Source: Wenyingzhuangia fucanilytica
GTDB lineage: Bacteria; Bacteroidota; Bacteroidia; Flavobacteriales; Flavobacteriaceae
DNA length: 64,000 nt
Assembly: GCF_001697185.1 (NCBI RefSeq)
Contig: NZ_CP014224.1
Span: 2,526,501-2,590,500 of the forward strand
Direction of reading: 5' to 3'
This document shows positions 53,892-63,479 of the stretch, piece after piece (positions within the stretch are counted from its first letter, which is position 1; each line of letters opens with the position of its first letter). Position numbers and translations under genes: made by a program. The notes below the pieces were generated by a model that was not told the DNA's origin, made no database searches, and was given only the letters and a program-made list of their open reading frames with translations.

Positions 53892-56800
53892 TTATTTTCC
53901 AGATGGATCATTAAGACTTTGTAGGAAACCACTTGGAGTAGTATCAAAATACTTTTTAAAAGAAGTACTAAAATATTTAGGGTTTGAAAAACCTGAGTGA
54001 TAAGCAACTTCTTTAATACTCATTCCTCCTTTTACTAAAAGTTCTTTAGCGTGTTTTAGCTTTGTATGAATGATAAAATCTTGTGGAGACATATCAATCA
54101 ATTCTTTTAATTTTACATATAATGATGTTCTACTATAACCAACGCTTTCGCATAAATTATTTACAGAAAAAGAACCATCTTTCATATTTACTGTAATAAT
54201 TTCTTCTAACTTTTCTATAAACTCAATATCTAATTCGTTTTTAGAATGAATAGCAATTTTTACATCTCCCTCATGTACATATTTTTCTTTTAGTTTTAAT
54301 TGGTATTTTAATGTGTTTACAATTTTTGCTATTAAAATATCTATATCTACAGGCTTTTCTAAATACTCGGCCACCCCACTCTCTAAACTTTCTAATTTAT
54401 TTGATGAGCTATTTAATACCGTTAACATAAACACAGGAATGTGTGTTAAGTCTTCATCTGCTTTTAACATTTTACAAAGCTCAACTCCATCCACTTCTGG
54501 CATAATTAAATCAGTAATAATTACATCTGGAATTTCTTTTTTAGCAACATCAAACCCTTCTTTACCATTAGCAGCCTCATATATTTTAAAATAAGGTTTT
54601 AAGTTAGTAGTAATTACTTTTCTTAATTCATTATTATCTTCTACAATTAAAATTTTGGTATTGATAAATTCTCTTAACCCTTTAATGGTTAAAGCATCAT
54701 TCTCTACATTTTTTTCTTCAACAAACTCATCTGCATTATTGGCATTATTTCTTAAAAACTCTTTAAACTGATCTTTTATTTCAATGTAAAAAGTAGTCCC
54801 TTTGTTTTCTTCACTTGAAAAAGCAATGGTACCCCCTGTTTTTTCTATCAACGATTTTATCATCATTAAACCAAGTCCTGTTCCTGGCTTTTGACTATTG
54901 ACCACATTACGAGCTCTATAATTTCTTTTTAGGATGTATTTTTGCTGATCTTTTGGAATACCTATTCCATCATCAGAAATTCTAATCGTTAATTTTCCTT
55001 TATTTCTCTCTAAAAATTCAATAACAATATGCCCACCATCATTGGTGTATTTAATAGCGTTTGACAATAAATTGTAAAATATTTTATTAAATATTTCCTT
55101 ATCAAAATAAACAAACTCATTTAAGTAATTGTTTTCTAACTCAATAGTAATATTTTTTTCTTGATACAAGGGTTTAAAACTTGTTATTAAGCCTTGAACA
55201 TATGTTTCTAATCTAATTTGAGAAATGTCTTGAATAATTTTACCTGCAGTACTTGCTTTTTGAAAATTCAACATTTGTTCAAACAAAGAATTTAACCTTT
55301 TGATGGTTTTCTTTATTTGAAAGTTCGCATTTTCTCCAGAATTTTTTTCTCTTGAAGCACTTTCTAAAGATGACAATAAAATAGCCATTGGAGTTTTTAA
55401 CTCGTGTGTTAAATTGTTAAAAAAGTTAATTTGATCATCGGCATTCTTTTTATTTACTGATAATTTAGTTAACTGAACAATAACAATAAGTAACAATATA
55501 AAGACTATAAAATATAGCATGTAGGCTTGTGAAGTTGCCCACCAAGGCGCCATAATAACAATTTTAATTTGTCTTTCTGGCCCCCATTTTCCAAACCTAT
55601 TCATAGCCTTTACCTTAAACAAATACTCTCCATAGTTTAAGTTTGTATACCCCACTTCGTTATTTTTTTGTGGTGTAATCCATTCGTCATCAAAACCTTC
55701 TAAACGCCAAGAATATTTAACTTTAGATGGTGAATTATGTAGAACTCCTACAAATTTAAAGTAAATAGAATTTTGACTATGGGTTAGTTTGATTTGATCA
55801 ACCTTATCAATTTGTTTGGTTAAAACTCCCTGACCTGGAACCTGTTCTTGGTTAAATAATCTAAATTCCTCGAATACAATTTCTGGTAAATGTTGCTTGG
55901 TAATTACATTTTCTGGATTAAAATAGACCACCCCTTCTGTACCACCAAAAAACAGTTCGTTATTAATTTTAGCATAACTTCCGTAGTTAAACTCTGTGCT
56001 TAGTGCCCCATCTAGCTTATCAAAAGTATTGATAATGGTATCTTTTTGAGCAATCTTAACATTTACAATTCCTTTGGCTGTACTTAACCAAAACTCATTC
56101 TGATTCCAAAATATTCCTGCCTGAATAATATCGGTAGGTAAACCAGAACTTTTATCAAAGAAATTAACTTTTTTAGTTTTAGTATCATAAAATACAATTC
56201 CCGATCCGTTTGTTGTCAGTAGTACTTTATCTTTTTCATATTCTATGATTGACGTAATAATTAAGTATTGATTTTTATCTGATTTAAGTTCTGATATTGG
56301 AGCAATAGCTTTATCCTTAATACTTAATAAAAAAGCGCCATTTTCATTTCCTAAAATTAAATCACCATCCTCTTTTACCAAAATACTTCTTACTCCGCCT
56401 ATAGGGAATTTTCTTATTTCCCCATCTTTTGTGATACAAGCCAAATCTGAAGTAATTCCTCCTACCCAAATATTTCCTTCTAAATCTTTCTTAATTACAT
56501 ATATTTTATCAATTGGAAATTTTACTCCATTATAGGTGTTATAATCCTTAACTTTTAAAGTATTGATATTAATTTTTTTTAACCCTTCTCCATAAAATCC
56601 TGCCCACATGTCATTTCCATCAGACTCTAAAGCCAGTACAACTCCTTTACCTAATAAGATATTTTTCCATTGGTTCTTTTTTCTATCCCAAATACTAATT
56701 CCGTCTTTGGTTCCAAACCAAATTTTACCATTTTCATCTGTTGCAATTGCTCGAGTAAAATTGTCATACAAACTGTTTTTATCATTTAACTTGTGGGTTA

Positions 56801-57800
56801 TTTTTTTAAAAACAGATTTACTATTATTCCAAGAATTTACTCCACCACCATAAGTTGCAACCCAAAGAATATTCTCTCTATCAATCATTACATCATATAC
56901 TCCATTACTAGATAAAGAATGAATATTGTCTTGACTATGATCTATATGAGTTAATAATTTAAAGTTTTTATTTAGGTACAGAACTCCCTCACCATCGGTA
57001 GCTACATAATAATTCCCTAAATCATCTTTAATAAGATCTCTAATAGCACTACCTTTTAAAGAAATGCCCTTAAATGTTATTGGTGTAAAATTCTGAAAGT
57101 TTTTATCTACTTTATATAACCCATCACTTCCTGTTCCAACTAAATAACCATTAGTAGTTTCTAACAGACTAAAAACTCTGATATTGTTATTGGTTAAAGT
57201 ATTCTGAAGATATTTTTTGTTTTGTGGATCTAATTTATAAATAGAAGATTCTGAACCTATTAATATACTTTTATCACTACTTGGATAGACAATATCTGAA
57301 CTAATCTTATCAAATTCCCTTTTAAAAGAAAAACCAGTTGTAGTTTCAGAAATTTTCCAAACTCCATTTCTAGCCGCTATCCAAATATCTCCATAAGCAT
57401 CTTCTGTAATAGACCTTACAATAAATGGATCTATTAAATTTTCGGAAGTCATTTTTGTAAACACATCTTTGTCAGAAAGATATAAACACACACCTCTTCT
57501 TCCTCCCATCCAAACCCTATTTTTAGAATCTATAAAAACAGTATTTGCACGGTTTCCTATTTCGGCCGGAATCCCATTATATTTATTATACGTTTTAAAA
57601 AAATTAGAGTTGTATTTAATAACACCATCTTCTGATGCAATCCAAATATTCCCTACAGAATCTTGTTCTACAGCATAAGTAATGCTTTGAGCAACTCCTT
57701 TCTCATCCGATAATTTTTCAAAGTCTCTAGACTCTTGAGCTATTCCCAAAAAAGCGAACAATACCGAAACAAAACAGCTAACTTTTAATTTTCTTAACAA
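53892..57800 (-). CDS. Hybrid two-component system sensor/regulator (HTCS)
   Basis: A 1302-residue one-protein sensor that binds an oligosaccharide in the periplasm and activates transcription. Signal peptide (1-21); two seven-bladed propellers of Reg_prop repeats (about 30-640, repeated NIWIAxxxGV-like strands); Y_Y_Y domain (about 670-755, YSWRLEGFDDEW); TM helix about 760-780; histidine kinase with His799 in THELKTPMAI; ATPase with NLLSNAIKY, DDGIGIP and GTGLGLMM; receiver domain about 1048-1165 with phospho-acceptor Asp1097; AraC helix-turn-helix about 1200-1295 (GFSNPKYFSTSFKKYF). It sits beside susC and is the probable regulator acting on the direct repeat at 53668-53700. Confidence 0.95.
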   Translation of the reverse strand: MLRKLKVSCFVSVLFAFLGIAQESRDFEKLSDEKGVAQSITYAVEQDSVGNIWIASEDGVIKYNSNFFKTYNKYNGIPAEIGNRANTVFIDSKNRVWMGGRRGVCLYLSDKDVFTKMTSENLIDPFIVRSITEDAYGDIWIAARNGVWKISETTTGFSFKREFDKISSDIVYPSSDKSILIGSESSIYKLDPQNKKYLQNTLTNNNIRVFSLLETTNGYLVGTGSDGLYKVDKNFQNFTPITFKGISLKGSAIRDLIKDDLGNYYVATDGEGVLYLNKNFKLLTHIDHSQDNIHSLSSNGVYDVMIDRENILWVATYGGGVNSWNNSKSVFKKITHKLNDKNSLYDNFTRAIATDENGKIWFGTKDGISIWDRKKNQWKNILLGKGVVLALESDGNDMWAGFYGEGLKKININTLKVKDYNTYNGVKFPIDKIYVIKKDLEGNIWVGGITSDLACITKDGEIRKFPIGGVRSILVKEDGDLILGNENGAFLLSIKDKAIAPISELKSDKNQYLIITSIIEYEKDKVLLTTNGSGIVFYDTKTKKVNFFDKSSGLPTDIIQAGIFWNQNEFWLSTAKGIVNVKIAQKDTIINTFDKLDGALSTEFNYGSYAKINNELFFGGTEGVVYFNPENVITKQHLPEIVFEEFRLFNQEQVPGQGVLTKQIDKVDQIKLTHSQNSIYFKFVGVLHNSPSKVKYSWRLEGFDDEWITPQKNNEVGYTNLNYGEYLFKVKAMNRFGKWGPERQIKIVIMAPWWATSQAYMLYFIVFILLLIVIVQLTKLSVNKKNADDQINFFNNLTHELKTPMAILLSSLESASREKNSGENANFQIKKTIKRLNSLFEQMLNFQKASTAGKIIQDISQIRLETYVQGLITSFKPLYQEKNITIELENNYLNEFVYFDKEIFNKIFYNLLSNAIKYTNDGGHIVIEFLERNKGKLTIRISDDGIGIPKDQQKYILKRNYRARNVVNSQKPGTGLGLMMIKSLIEKTGGTIAFSSEENKGTTFYIEIKDQFKEFLRNNANNADEFVEEKNVENDALTIKGLREFINTKILIVEDNNELRKVITTNLKPYFKIYEAANGKEGFDVAKKEIPDVIITDLIMPEVDGVELCKMLKADEDLTHIPVFMLTVLNSSSNKLESLESGVAEYLEKPVDIDILIAKIVNTLKYQLKLKEKYVHEGDVKIAIHSKNELDIEFIEKLEEIITVNMKDGSFSVNNLCESVGYSRTSLYVKLKELIDMSPQDFIIHTKLKHAKELLVKGGMSIKEVAYHSGFSNPKYFSTSFKKYFDTTPSGFLQSLNDPSGK

Positions 57801-58128
57801 ACCTTTATTTTTTATAGTATTTCAGAATGTAAAATAACCATTTTATCTTTATTTTAATAATGATTATTTGGTTATTTAAGTTCAAGATACAACCAATTAC
57901 AGGCTATTATTAACTAAACAGCCTTATTCTAGTAAAATCTAACTCTTTATATTAAAAATGTGAAGGTCTTTTTATCCACTCAAACAAACTTTAATATTGA
58001 TTATACCGGTCTGAAAAAATTTAAGAAAAGAAGACTAATACCAAAATTTATGAACGATAAAAATATAATCATGGAAAATTGTATCAAAAAGAAAAGCCTT
58101 TAATGTTAAAACATTAAAGGCTTTTTAG
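57801..58128. other. 328-nt intergenic region upstream of the HTCS gene
   Basis: It contains AAATAACCA (57832-57840) and its inverted copy TGGTTATTT (57869-57877), 28 nt apart, just before the HTCS start. This could be an autoregulatory dyad or a leader hairpin. The terminator of tRNA-fMet occupies the other end. No reading frame or other RNA is evident between them. Confidence 0.45.
58092..58126 (-). terminator. Terminator of tRNA-fMet
   Basis: A 15-bp perfect stem (AAAAGCCTTTAATGT / ACATTAAAGGCTTTT) with a 4-nt loop, ending in T residues on the minus strand just after the tRNA. Confidence 0.88.
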
Positions 58129-58201
<73 letters not shown>

Positions 58202-58299
58202 ATTTGGATTGCAAATATAAGTGATATCAACGATTCTCACAACTAAAAACAAAAAAATATTTGATGAATAATTATACACTGTTAAAAGCATCATATTCA

Positions 58300-58307
58300 T
58301 ATCTTTG
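58300..58307 (+). promoter_or_regulatory. -7 box of the Rrf2 gene
   Basis: TATCTTTG matches TAnnTTTG exactly, 22 nt upstream of the start codon. No matching -33 element is seen. Confidence 0.4.
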
Positions 58308-58329
58308 AATAAATCATTAAACAAATCTT

Positions 58330-58776
58330 ATGTTATCTAAAGCATGTAAATATGCTGTTAGAGCAATTTTATATTTGGCTATTAACTCTGATGAGTCTAA
58401 AAAAATAGGGATTAAAAAAATTGCCGAAGCGCTAGAAACTCCACAACCGTTTTTAGCCAAACTTTTACAACAGTTAAGTACTCATCATTTAGTTTCGTCT
58501 TCCAAAGGACCTGGTGGTGGTTTTTATCTTACAGAAAAAGATTTAGAAATTACACTTTGGGACATTGTCTTAAATATTGATGGTGCTGAAAAATTTAATG
58601 AATGTTTTTTGGGACTTTCTGTATGTAGCGACTCCCATCCTTGTCCAGCCCATCATATTGTAAAACCTTTTAGAGATACTATTTTGTGTGATTTTAAACA
58701 TAAAAATATTTTACAACTAAAAGAGGAAATAGAAAATAAAGGAACTTTTTTATCCTTAAAACTATTGGTAGAATAA
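58330..58776 (+). CDS. Rrf2-family Fe-S transcriptional regulator
   Basis: A 148-residue winged-helix regulator. Residues 1-80 carry the Rrf2 DNA-binding domain (KACKYAVRAILYLA, IAEALETPQPFLAKLLQQL, SSSKGPGGGFYL). Three cysteines (Cys92, Cys99, Cys105; C-x6-C-x5-C) form the cluster-binding loop. The first spacing differs from both IscR (x5-x5) and NsrR (x4-x5). It probably senses NO, oxygen or Fe-S status. It is convergent with nrdD, and the inverted repeats upstream of nrdG are candidate targets. It could be IscR-, NsrR- or RirA-like; the sequence alone does not decide. Confidence 0.88.
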   Translation: MLSKACKYAVRAILYLAINSDESKKIGIKKIAEALETPQPFLAKLLQQLSTHHLVSSSKGPGGGFYLTEKDLEITLWDIVLNIDGAEKFNECFLGLSVCSDSHPCPAHHIVKPFRDTILCDFKHKNILQLKEEIENKGTFLSLKLLVE

Positions 58777-58779
58777 AAA

Positions 58780-58818
58780 AGATGTGTCCTCAACTCCATA
58801 AAAATTAAGAACACATCT
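58780..58818. terminator. Weak hairpin between rrf2 and nrdD
   Basis: Arms AGATGTGT and ACACATCT are 23 nt apart in the 63-nt convergent gap. The long loop makes it a poor but plausible shared terminator. Confidence 0.35.
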
Positions 58819-58839
58819 GAACAAAAACAAAAAACTATA

Positions 58840-60627
58840 TTATATAAAAATATTTTTCTTGTGATAATGTCTTAAAGCATGTTCTTTTTGTCTTCCAGAA
58901 CTAAAGTTAGAGACTCTTTTTAAATAACCAATTACCCTTGTAGCATGATCAACATTATGTGAACCGCAACTAGTGCATTGATATAGCGTTCGCTTATCTA
59001 TATACTCACAGTTATTACAAATGGTAATTTTTATATTAAAACAAAAATAATTACAACCTGCTTTTGCCGTAGCCCCAATTAACTTTTCGAACCCTTTTGC
59101 ATTGAGCGTTTCTTCTAAATTTAAATGTAAAGCCGAACCTCCATCTAAATATTGAATAAACTCTTTACCGTGTAATATAATTTTATCAAGACTATTTATT
59201 TGATTATCATCTACTGCATAAAAATAAGAGTTGTAACAATCTCGTTGTACCTCAAAACCATCTTGTTTATCCCATTTTGCATTCTTAACCCCTAAATTTT
59301 CGGCAGGCACAAATTCTGTATTAAACATATATCCCCATTCTTCTTTAGCTTTTCGGTTTTCGTCATAAATATCTTTTAAATATTTATTAATAAACTTTTT
59401 ATATTCATCTGTATTTGCTGCTTTAATCCCTAGACTTTCTGCTGCTTCTACCATTCCATTAACTCCAATAGTTAAAAATTGTTTGTCTAGAGTAATAAAA
59501 CCAGATTGATATACAGGAAGTAATCCTGCTTGGTTATATTCATCCATAAGTTTACGATATGCTACTTGGTATTTGTGGATTTTTTTAACCTCTTTTTTGA
59601 TGTTTTTTCCTTGCTGAATTAAACGATTCATATTTAAGGTAATTACATTTATAGATCCAGTAGCCACGCCTCCAGCTCCTAATGAGTAACTAAAAGTATG
59701 ATCTGTAATTTCATTTCTTAACCTACAACAAGAAGCTAAACTATCTGCATTTTCTGATTGATAAATAAAGAATGAATTTCCTTCGCTTAATTCTTTAGCA
59801 CACATTTGTGTAAATTCTTTGTCTATAGGAGTACCATCTTTTACTAACATGGCTGCGGTAACTACCGGAAATGTTAAAATGGCTTTATTTCTTTCTTTGT
59901 TAAACCAAGTCATAAAAAAAGCTTGTAATCTTTTTAACCTTTGCCAACAAGGTTTTTCCATATTTGGAAATACAAAATCTTTAAACATACTTTCAAAATA
60001 GGATTGATCATATAAAGAAATATTCCAAAAGACAGATTGATAGCCTCTAGCAGCAGCTGGTTGGTTTACAGCATATACTACATGTTGCAAGTGATTTTCT
60101 ATGGTCTTTTTATTGGTTTCTAAATAATTTTCTCCGTAATCTACTTTTGCAAAATGATCAAAATACATTAAAAACTCAACCGTAGCCAAAGCTCCAGCGA
60201 ATTGAGAACTAACTGCAAACACAAGATTTACAAACTCCCCACAAAAACTTTCTAAATGCTTTGGTGCCCTACTTTCTCCTCCTAATTTGGTTAAACCATC
60301 AATTAAAAAAGGATACATACTAATAGAAACACAGTAGGGTTTTAAAGAAGTTTCATCATGCACATAAATTTCGTGATTCTCTATTTGCCTTACATATTCA
60401 TCTGCCAATTCCTGTCCAAATAACTCAGCTATTTTTCTGCTTACCAAAGCCCTATTTATCTGAATATTTATGTCTTTATTCAATTCAGCTTCCATAGTGG
60501 CAATATTTTTTGAAGTAACATTGGCATTGGCATCTACCTTTGAACCATCAGCTGCATTTTGCGAATACAAATAATGTGATATAAAATTTATTTTTTGATT
60601 GATTTGGGTTTCTGTTAATCTTATCAT
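58840..60627 (-). CDS. nrdD: Anaerobic ribonucleoside-triphosphate reductase without ATP-cone
   Basis: A 595-residue class III ribonucleotide reductase making deoxynucleotides without oxygen. It begins almost directly with the catalytic domain and lacks the ~100-residue N-terminal ATP-cone of the E. coli enzyme (712 residues), so dATP-type allosteric inhibition through a cone is not expected. An active-site Cys lies in DSLASCCRLRN. The C-terminal zinc ribbon is CNNC...CTSC, and the glycyl radical is Gly567 in RVIGYLKRVSNFSSGR. It starts 6 nt after nrdG, with which it forms an operon. Confidence 0.93.
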   Translation of the reverse strand: MIRLTETQINQKINFISHYLYSQNAADGSKVDANANVTSKNIATMEAELNKDINIQINRALVSRKIAELFGQELADEYVRQIENHEIYVHDETSLKPYCVSISMYPFLIDGLTKLGGESRAPKHLESFCGEFVNLVFAVSSQFAGALATVEFLMYFDHFAKVDYGENYLETNKKTIENHLQHVVYAVNQPAAARGYQSVFWNISLYDQSYFESMFKDFVFPNMEKPCWQRLKRLQAFFMTWFNKERNKAILTFPVVTAAMLVKDGTPIDKEFTQMCAKELSEGNSFFIYQSENADSLASCCRLRNEITDHTFSYSLGAGGVATGSINVITLNMNRLIQQGKNIKKEVKKIHKYQVAYRKLMDEYNQAGLLPVYQSGFITLDKQFLTIGVNGMVEAAESLGIKAANTDEYKKFINKYLKDIYDENRKAKEEWGYMFNTEFVPAENLGVKNAKWDKQDGFEVQRDCYNSYFYAVDDNQINSLDKIILHGKEFIQYLDGGSALHLNLEETLNAKGFEKLIGATAKAGCNYFCFNIKITICNNCEYIDKRTLYQCTSCGSHNVDHATRVIGYLKRVSNFSSGRQKEHALRHYHKKNIFI

Positions 60628-60633
60628 AACTAT

Positions 60634-61083
60634 TTATTTTTTTTGAAAGAGATAATTTAAATTCTTATTGGTTTTTACTTCTGTAAATATTTGATTCGTT
60701 GTTGATTTATCTAAGCCTCCTAAATCAGAAATCCACTCACCTGTTTTTAGCCAAGTTAATTCCTGTTCTATTTTTTGATCAACTTTTTTTAACCCCGTAT
60801 ACAAACAGGTTTTATAGTCCATTTTCTTAGCTATTTTCAACTTTTTTATCAATTCAACTTCTTCCCATTCCCCTCCCATAAACAATACACAGGTTGCATA
60901 GTTTTTATATTTTTCTAATATCTGCTGATACATAATATTCGTTAAAAACTCCCCATTTTCTTTTTTAAATAAAAAGGGTGAATGACATCCTTTACATCTT
61001 AAAGGACAACCACATATTGAAAAACAAAGACTAATTTCATTTGGCACTTCTTGAAAAGCTATTTGAAAACGATAATAATACAT
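60634..61083 (-). CDS. nrdG: Anaerobic ribonucleotide reductase-activating radical SAM protein
   Basis: A 149-residue radical SAM enzyme that installs the glycyl radical in NrdD. The cluster motif is Cys26-x3-Cys30-x2-Cys33 in CPLRCKGCHSP, and FMGGEWE supplies the SAM-binding GGE. Length matches short NrdG proteins. It is the first gene of the nrdGD operon (reverse of the usual nrdD-nrdG order) and is preceded by a perfect inverted repeat. Confidence 0.92.
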   Translation of the reverse strand: MYYYRFQIAFQEVPNEISLCFSICGCPLRCKGCHSPFLFKKENGEFLTNIMYQQILEKYKNYATCVLFMGGEWEEVELIKKLKIAKKMDYKTCLYTGLKKVDQKIEQELTWLKTGEWISDLGGLDKSTTNQIFTEVKTNKNLNYLFQKK

Positions 61084-61093
61084 AAAAAGACCT

Positions 61094-61116
61094 TTTTATC
61101 TTTTATAAAGATAAAA
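61094..61116. promoter_or_regulatory. Inverted repeat just upstream of nrdG
   Basis: Perfect 10-bp arms TTTTATCTTT and AAAGATAAAA around TAT, ending 11 nt before the nrdG start codon. A related palindrome with core TCTTTTAAAAGA lies at 61175-61186. The position over the leader fits a repressor; the Rrf2 protein nearby is a candidate. Confidence 0.5.
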
Positions 61117-61174
61117 TTTATATCATTGCTTAAAAAAAATATATTTCTAACTTATCAAAAGAGTTATTAACATG

Positions 61175-61186
61175 TCTTTTAAAAGA
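61175..61186. promoter_or_regulatory. Second inverted repeat upstream of nrdG
   Basis: TCTTTTAAAAGA is a perfect 12-bp palindrome, extendable to 9-bp arms with one mismatch. Its core is shared with the repeat at 61094-61116, about 75 bp away. AT-rich composition lowers confidence. Confidence 0.35.
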
Positions 61187-61243
61187 TATCTATAAAACAA
61201 TAAGACAAGCATCCTCTTCTTCTTGTAGATTTTAAATAGAATT

Positions 61244-62656
61244 TTAATGAAGCTTACTTAAAACTTTATCAATAGGAAAATCATCAGAAGTTTTAACAAT
61301 CCAATCTTTTAGCATTTGCCTGTGTAAGGCTATTTGTTCTTGATGTTTTTTTAAATGTACCAATGAATTCATTTCTCCTGGATCATTTTTTAAATCAAAA
61401 AACTGCTCTGGGTTTTCGCCTCCATCAAACAAAAAATATTTAAACTGACTGCTAACCAACATTCTCCCTTCAAACACTTTTCCTTTGGGTTTATTATTTT
61501 CTTTTTGGATGAGTTCTGAAACCACATAATCTCTTTTTATATCAGCTTTTTTTGACTGTTTTAAAACATAGGGAGTTAAATTTTCTCCTTGTAAATGTTG
61601 ATTTAATTCTACTCCTGCAATTTTACAAATGGTAGGATATAAATCCAATCCGCTTGAAGTTAAAGTCTCTTTATCTATAATTCCAGACTTTGTGTGTCCT
61701 TTCCAAGATATTACAAATGGTACATTGATGGATTCTTCGTAAAAATTCATTTTTTGATTCCACTTATGTGCTCCATGTCCATCGCCATGATCTGAAGTAT
61801 AAAAAATAATGGTATCATCTAACAATCCTTTTTCTTCTAGAGCATTCACAATATTTAAAATATGATTGTCCATTTTTTCTACCAATCTATCATATCCATA
61901 TGCGTATTGCCTCCATTCTTTTTCTGTCCAATATTTTACAGGATGTTTACCAAAATTCACCTTATCACTTGGATCTGGATTTCTTCTTGTATAAAATCCT
62001 TCTGCTTCATTTCTTGGAATGTTAAAATTTTCGGGTAAAGGCGGACACTTGTCAAGCTCCATATCTTCTACTACAGCACCATCGTGATAATCATCGCCAA
62101 GACCAGAAATATTTCTAGCCAATTCGCAGCAATCATGTGGGTTTAAAAGTGAGGCAACTAAAAAAAATGGTTTGTTATGTGATTTTTTAATATAATCAAT
62201 AGAAAGATTCGCGGTTTTAGAATCGTTATACTCTCTTTTGTAAGTATCAAACCCATGCCAATCTGGTACTTTTGCAATTTTAGAATTAGACACATGCCAT
62301 TTTCCAAAATAAGCAGTATTGTAGCCAACATTTTTTAAAGCCTTACCAATAGAGGTATATTCCATTAAATTTTTATTGCTTTTACTTGGCATCATTCCTG
62401 TTATTATAGAAGCCCTAGAAGCCATACAAACAGGATAAGTACAATAACTTCTTGTAAAAGTTACTCCCTCCGAAGCCAACTTATCAATCCCTGGAGTTTT
62501 TACATATTTATAGCCTGTTTGAGTCATAATTCTTCCTGAATGTTGATCCGAAATAATTAATAAAACATTTGGTTTTTTAGGCCTAACTTGGGAATATGAA
62601 TATTGTGTGAGCAACAACAATACACTTAAGCTGATGATTTTTTTATACAATTTCAT
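61244..62656 (-). CDS. Secreted S1 sulfatase with CxASR motif
   Basis: A 470-residue sulfatase with signal peptide ending SYSQ (residue 23). ISDQHSGRIMTQTGY is the metal-site start. The formylglycine motif is CMASRASIITG with Cys77, in which Ala replaces the usual Pro, a variant accepted by formylglycine-generating enzymes (C-x-[PA]-x-R). FGKWHVSNS and TSDHGDGHGAHKW follow. The SDQHSG and DHGDGHGAHKW pattern differs from the other seven sulfatases here. It follows the esterase gene by 15 nt and probably forms an operon with it and the propeller gene. No clear terminator is seen downstream. Confidence 0.87.
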   Translation of the reverse strand: MKLYKKIISLSVLLLLTQYSYSQVRPKKPNVLLIISDQHSGRIMTQTGYKYVKTPGIDKLASEGVTFTRSYCTYPVCMASRASIITGMMPSKSNKNLMEYTSIGKALKNVGYNTAYFGKWHVSNSKIAKVPDWHGFDTYKREYNDSKTANLSIDYIKKSHNKPFFLVASLLNPHDCCELARNISGLGDDYHDGAVVEDMELDKCPPLPENFNIPRNEAEGFYTRRNPDPSDKVNFGKHPVKYWTEKEWRQYAYGYDRLVEKMDNHILNIVNALEEKGLLDDTIIFYTSDHGDGHGAHKWNQKMNFYEESINVPFVISWKGHTKSGIIDKETLTSSGLDLYPTICKIAGVELNQHLQGENLTPYVLKQSKKADIKRDYVVSELIQKENNKPKGKVFEGRMLVSSQFKYFLFDGGENPEQFFDLKNDPGEMNSLVHLKKHQEQIALHRQMLKDWIVKTSDDFPIDKVLSKLH

Positions 62657-62671
62657 GCTTTTCTTTTTATG

Positions 62672-63457
62672 TTATTTTTTAGCCAATAGTTTTAACATTT
62701 CGTTGGCATATCTTTGTCCTAAAATTCTCTGACTTTTACTATCAAAATGAGTTTTATCAATGGTACTCAATCCTTCTGTAGTAACCACCGCAACATTATT
62801 TATATGATTTGGTAGCTCTAAAATCATTTTATTAAAATTATTTCTCAACGGTTTGTCTGATGATAATTGCCCTACCACAACAGGTAAATTGAGTTGATTT
62901 AAATCTGTTCTTAATGCTTGAATCAAAGCTATTATTTGAGGTGTATATTTTTTATATCTAGAACTGTTTGCTTCTCCTTGATGCCAAATAATTCCTTTTA
63001 AAACTCCTCCTGTTTTTAAAGCTTTTTTAGTTTGACTAATAGCTTCACTATACAATAAACCTCCAGGTTTCCATGCCTCTATAGAAGTTCCTCCTTTAGC
63101 ATTTACAATTAAGCCAATGGTGCTGCTTGGGTTTTCTTGTGCCATCGTCTTTGCAAATCCATAACTTGGACTCAACTTTTGCATTCGCATTTCTTTTCTT
63201 ACTGTTGAGTATTTATTAAAAGGATTTGCTGCCTTTTCCCAAGCTTTGTGTTCTTGCCCTGTGAACAACAATACATTGGCTAAAGTATCTTTGTCAATAT
63301 CTTCTATAGTAGCACGTCCTGCCATGTTAGATTGCCCTATGCATAAATAAACATCCAAAGGTTTAGCATTGTTGTTTACTATGTTGCTTGTTGATTTACA
63401 TTGGCAAAACAATAATACCAAGGATAATAAAAGTAATTTGTAATATTTCATTATCAA
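62672..63457 (-). CDS. CE6/SASA-type carbohydrate acetylesterase lipoprotein
   Basis: A 261-residue SGNH-like esterase (lipobox near FCQC, Cys20; start at 63457 or the ATG two codons later). The catalytic Ser43 lies in CIGQSNMAGR. GIIWHQGEAN holds the conserved block with the oxyanion and Glu residues, and DKTHFDSKSQRILG supplies the D-x2-H pair. Family members (CE6, DUF303) remove acetyl groups from xylan or sialic acids. Beside a sulfatase it would deacetylate a sulfated, acetylated glycan. It ends 15 nt before the sulfatase start. Confidence 0.85.
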   Translation of the reverse strand: MIMKYYKLLLLSLVLLFCQCKSTSNIVNNNAKPLDVYLCIGQSNMAGRATIEDIDKDTLANVLLFTGQEHKAWEKAANPFNKYSTVRKEMRMQKLSPSYGFAKTMAQENPSSTIGLIVNAKGGTSIEAWKPGGLLYSEAISQTKKALKTGGVLKGIIWHQGEANSSRYKKYTPQIIALIQALRTDLNQLNLPVVVGQLSSDKPLRNNFNKMILELPNHINNVAVVTTEGLSTIDKTHFDSKSQRILGQRYANEMLKLLAKK

Positions 63458-63479
63458 ATTTGTTTGGTTTGATGATTTC

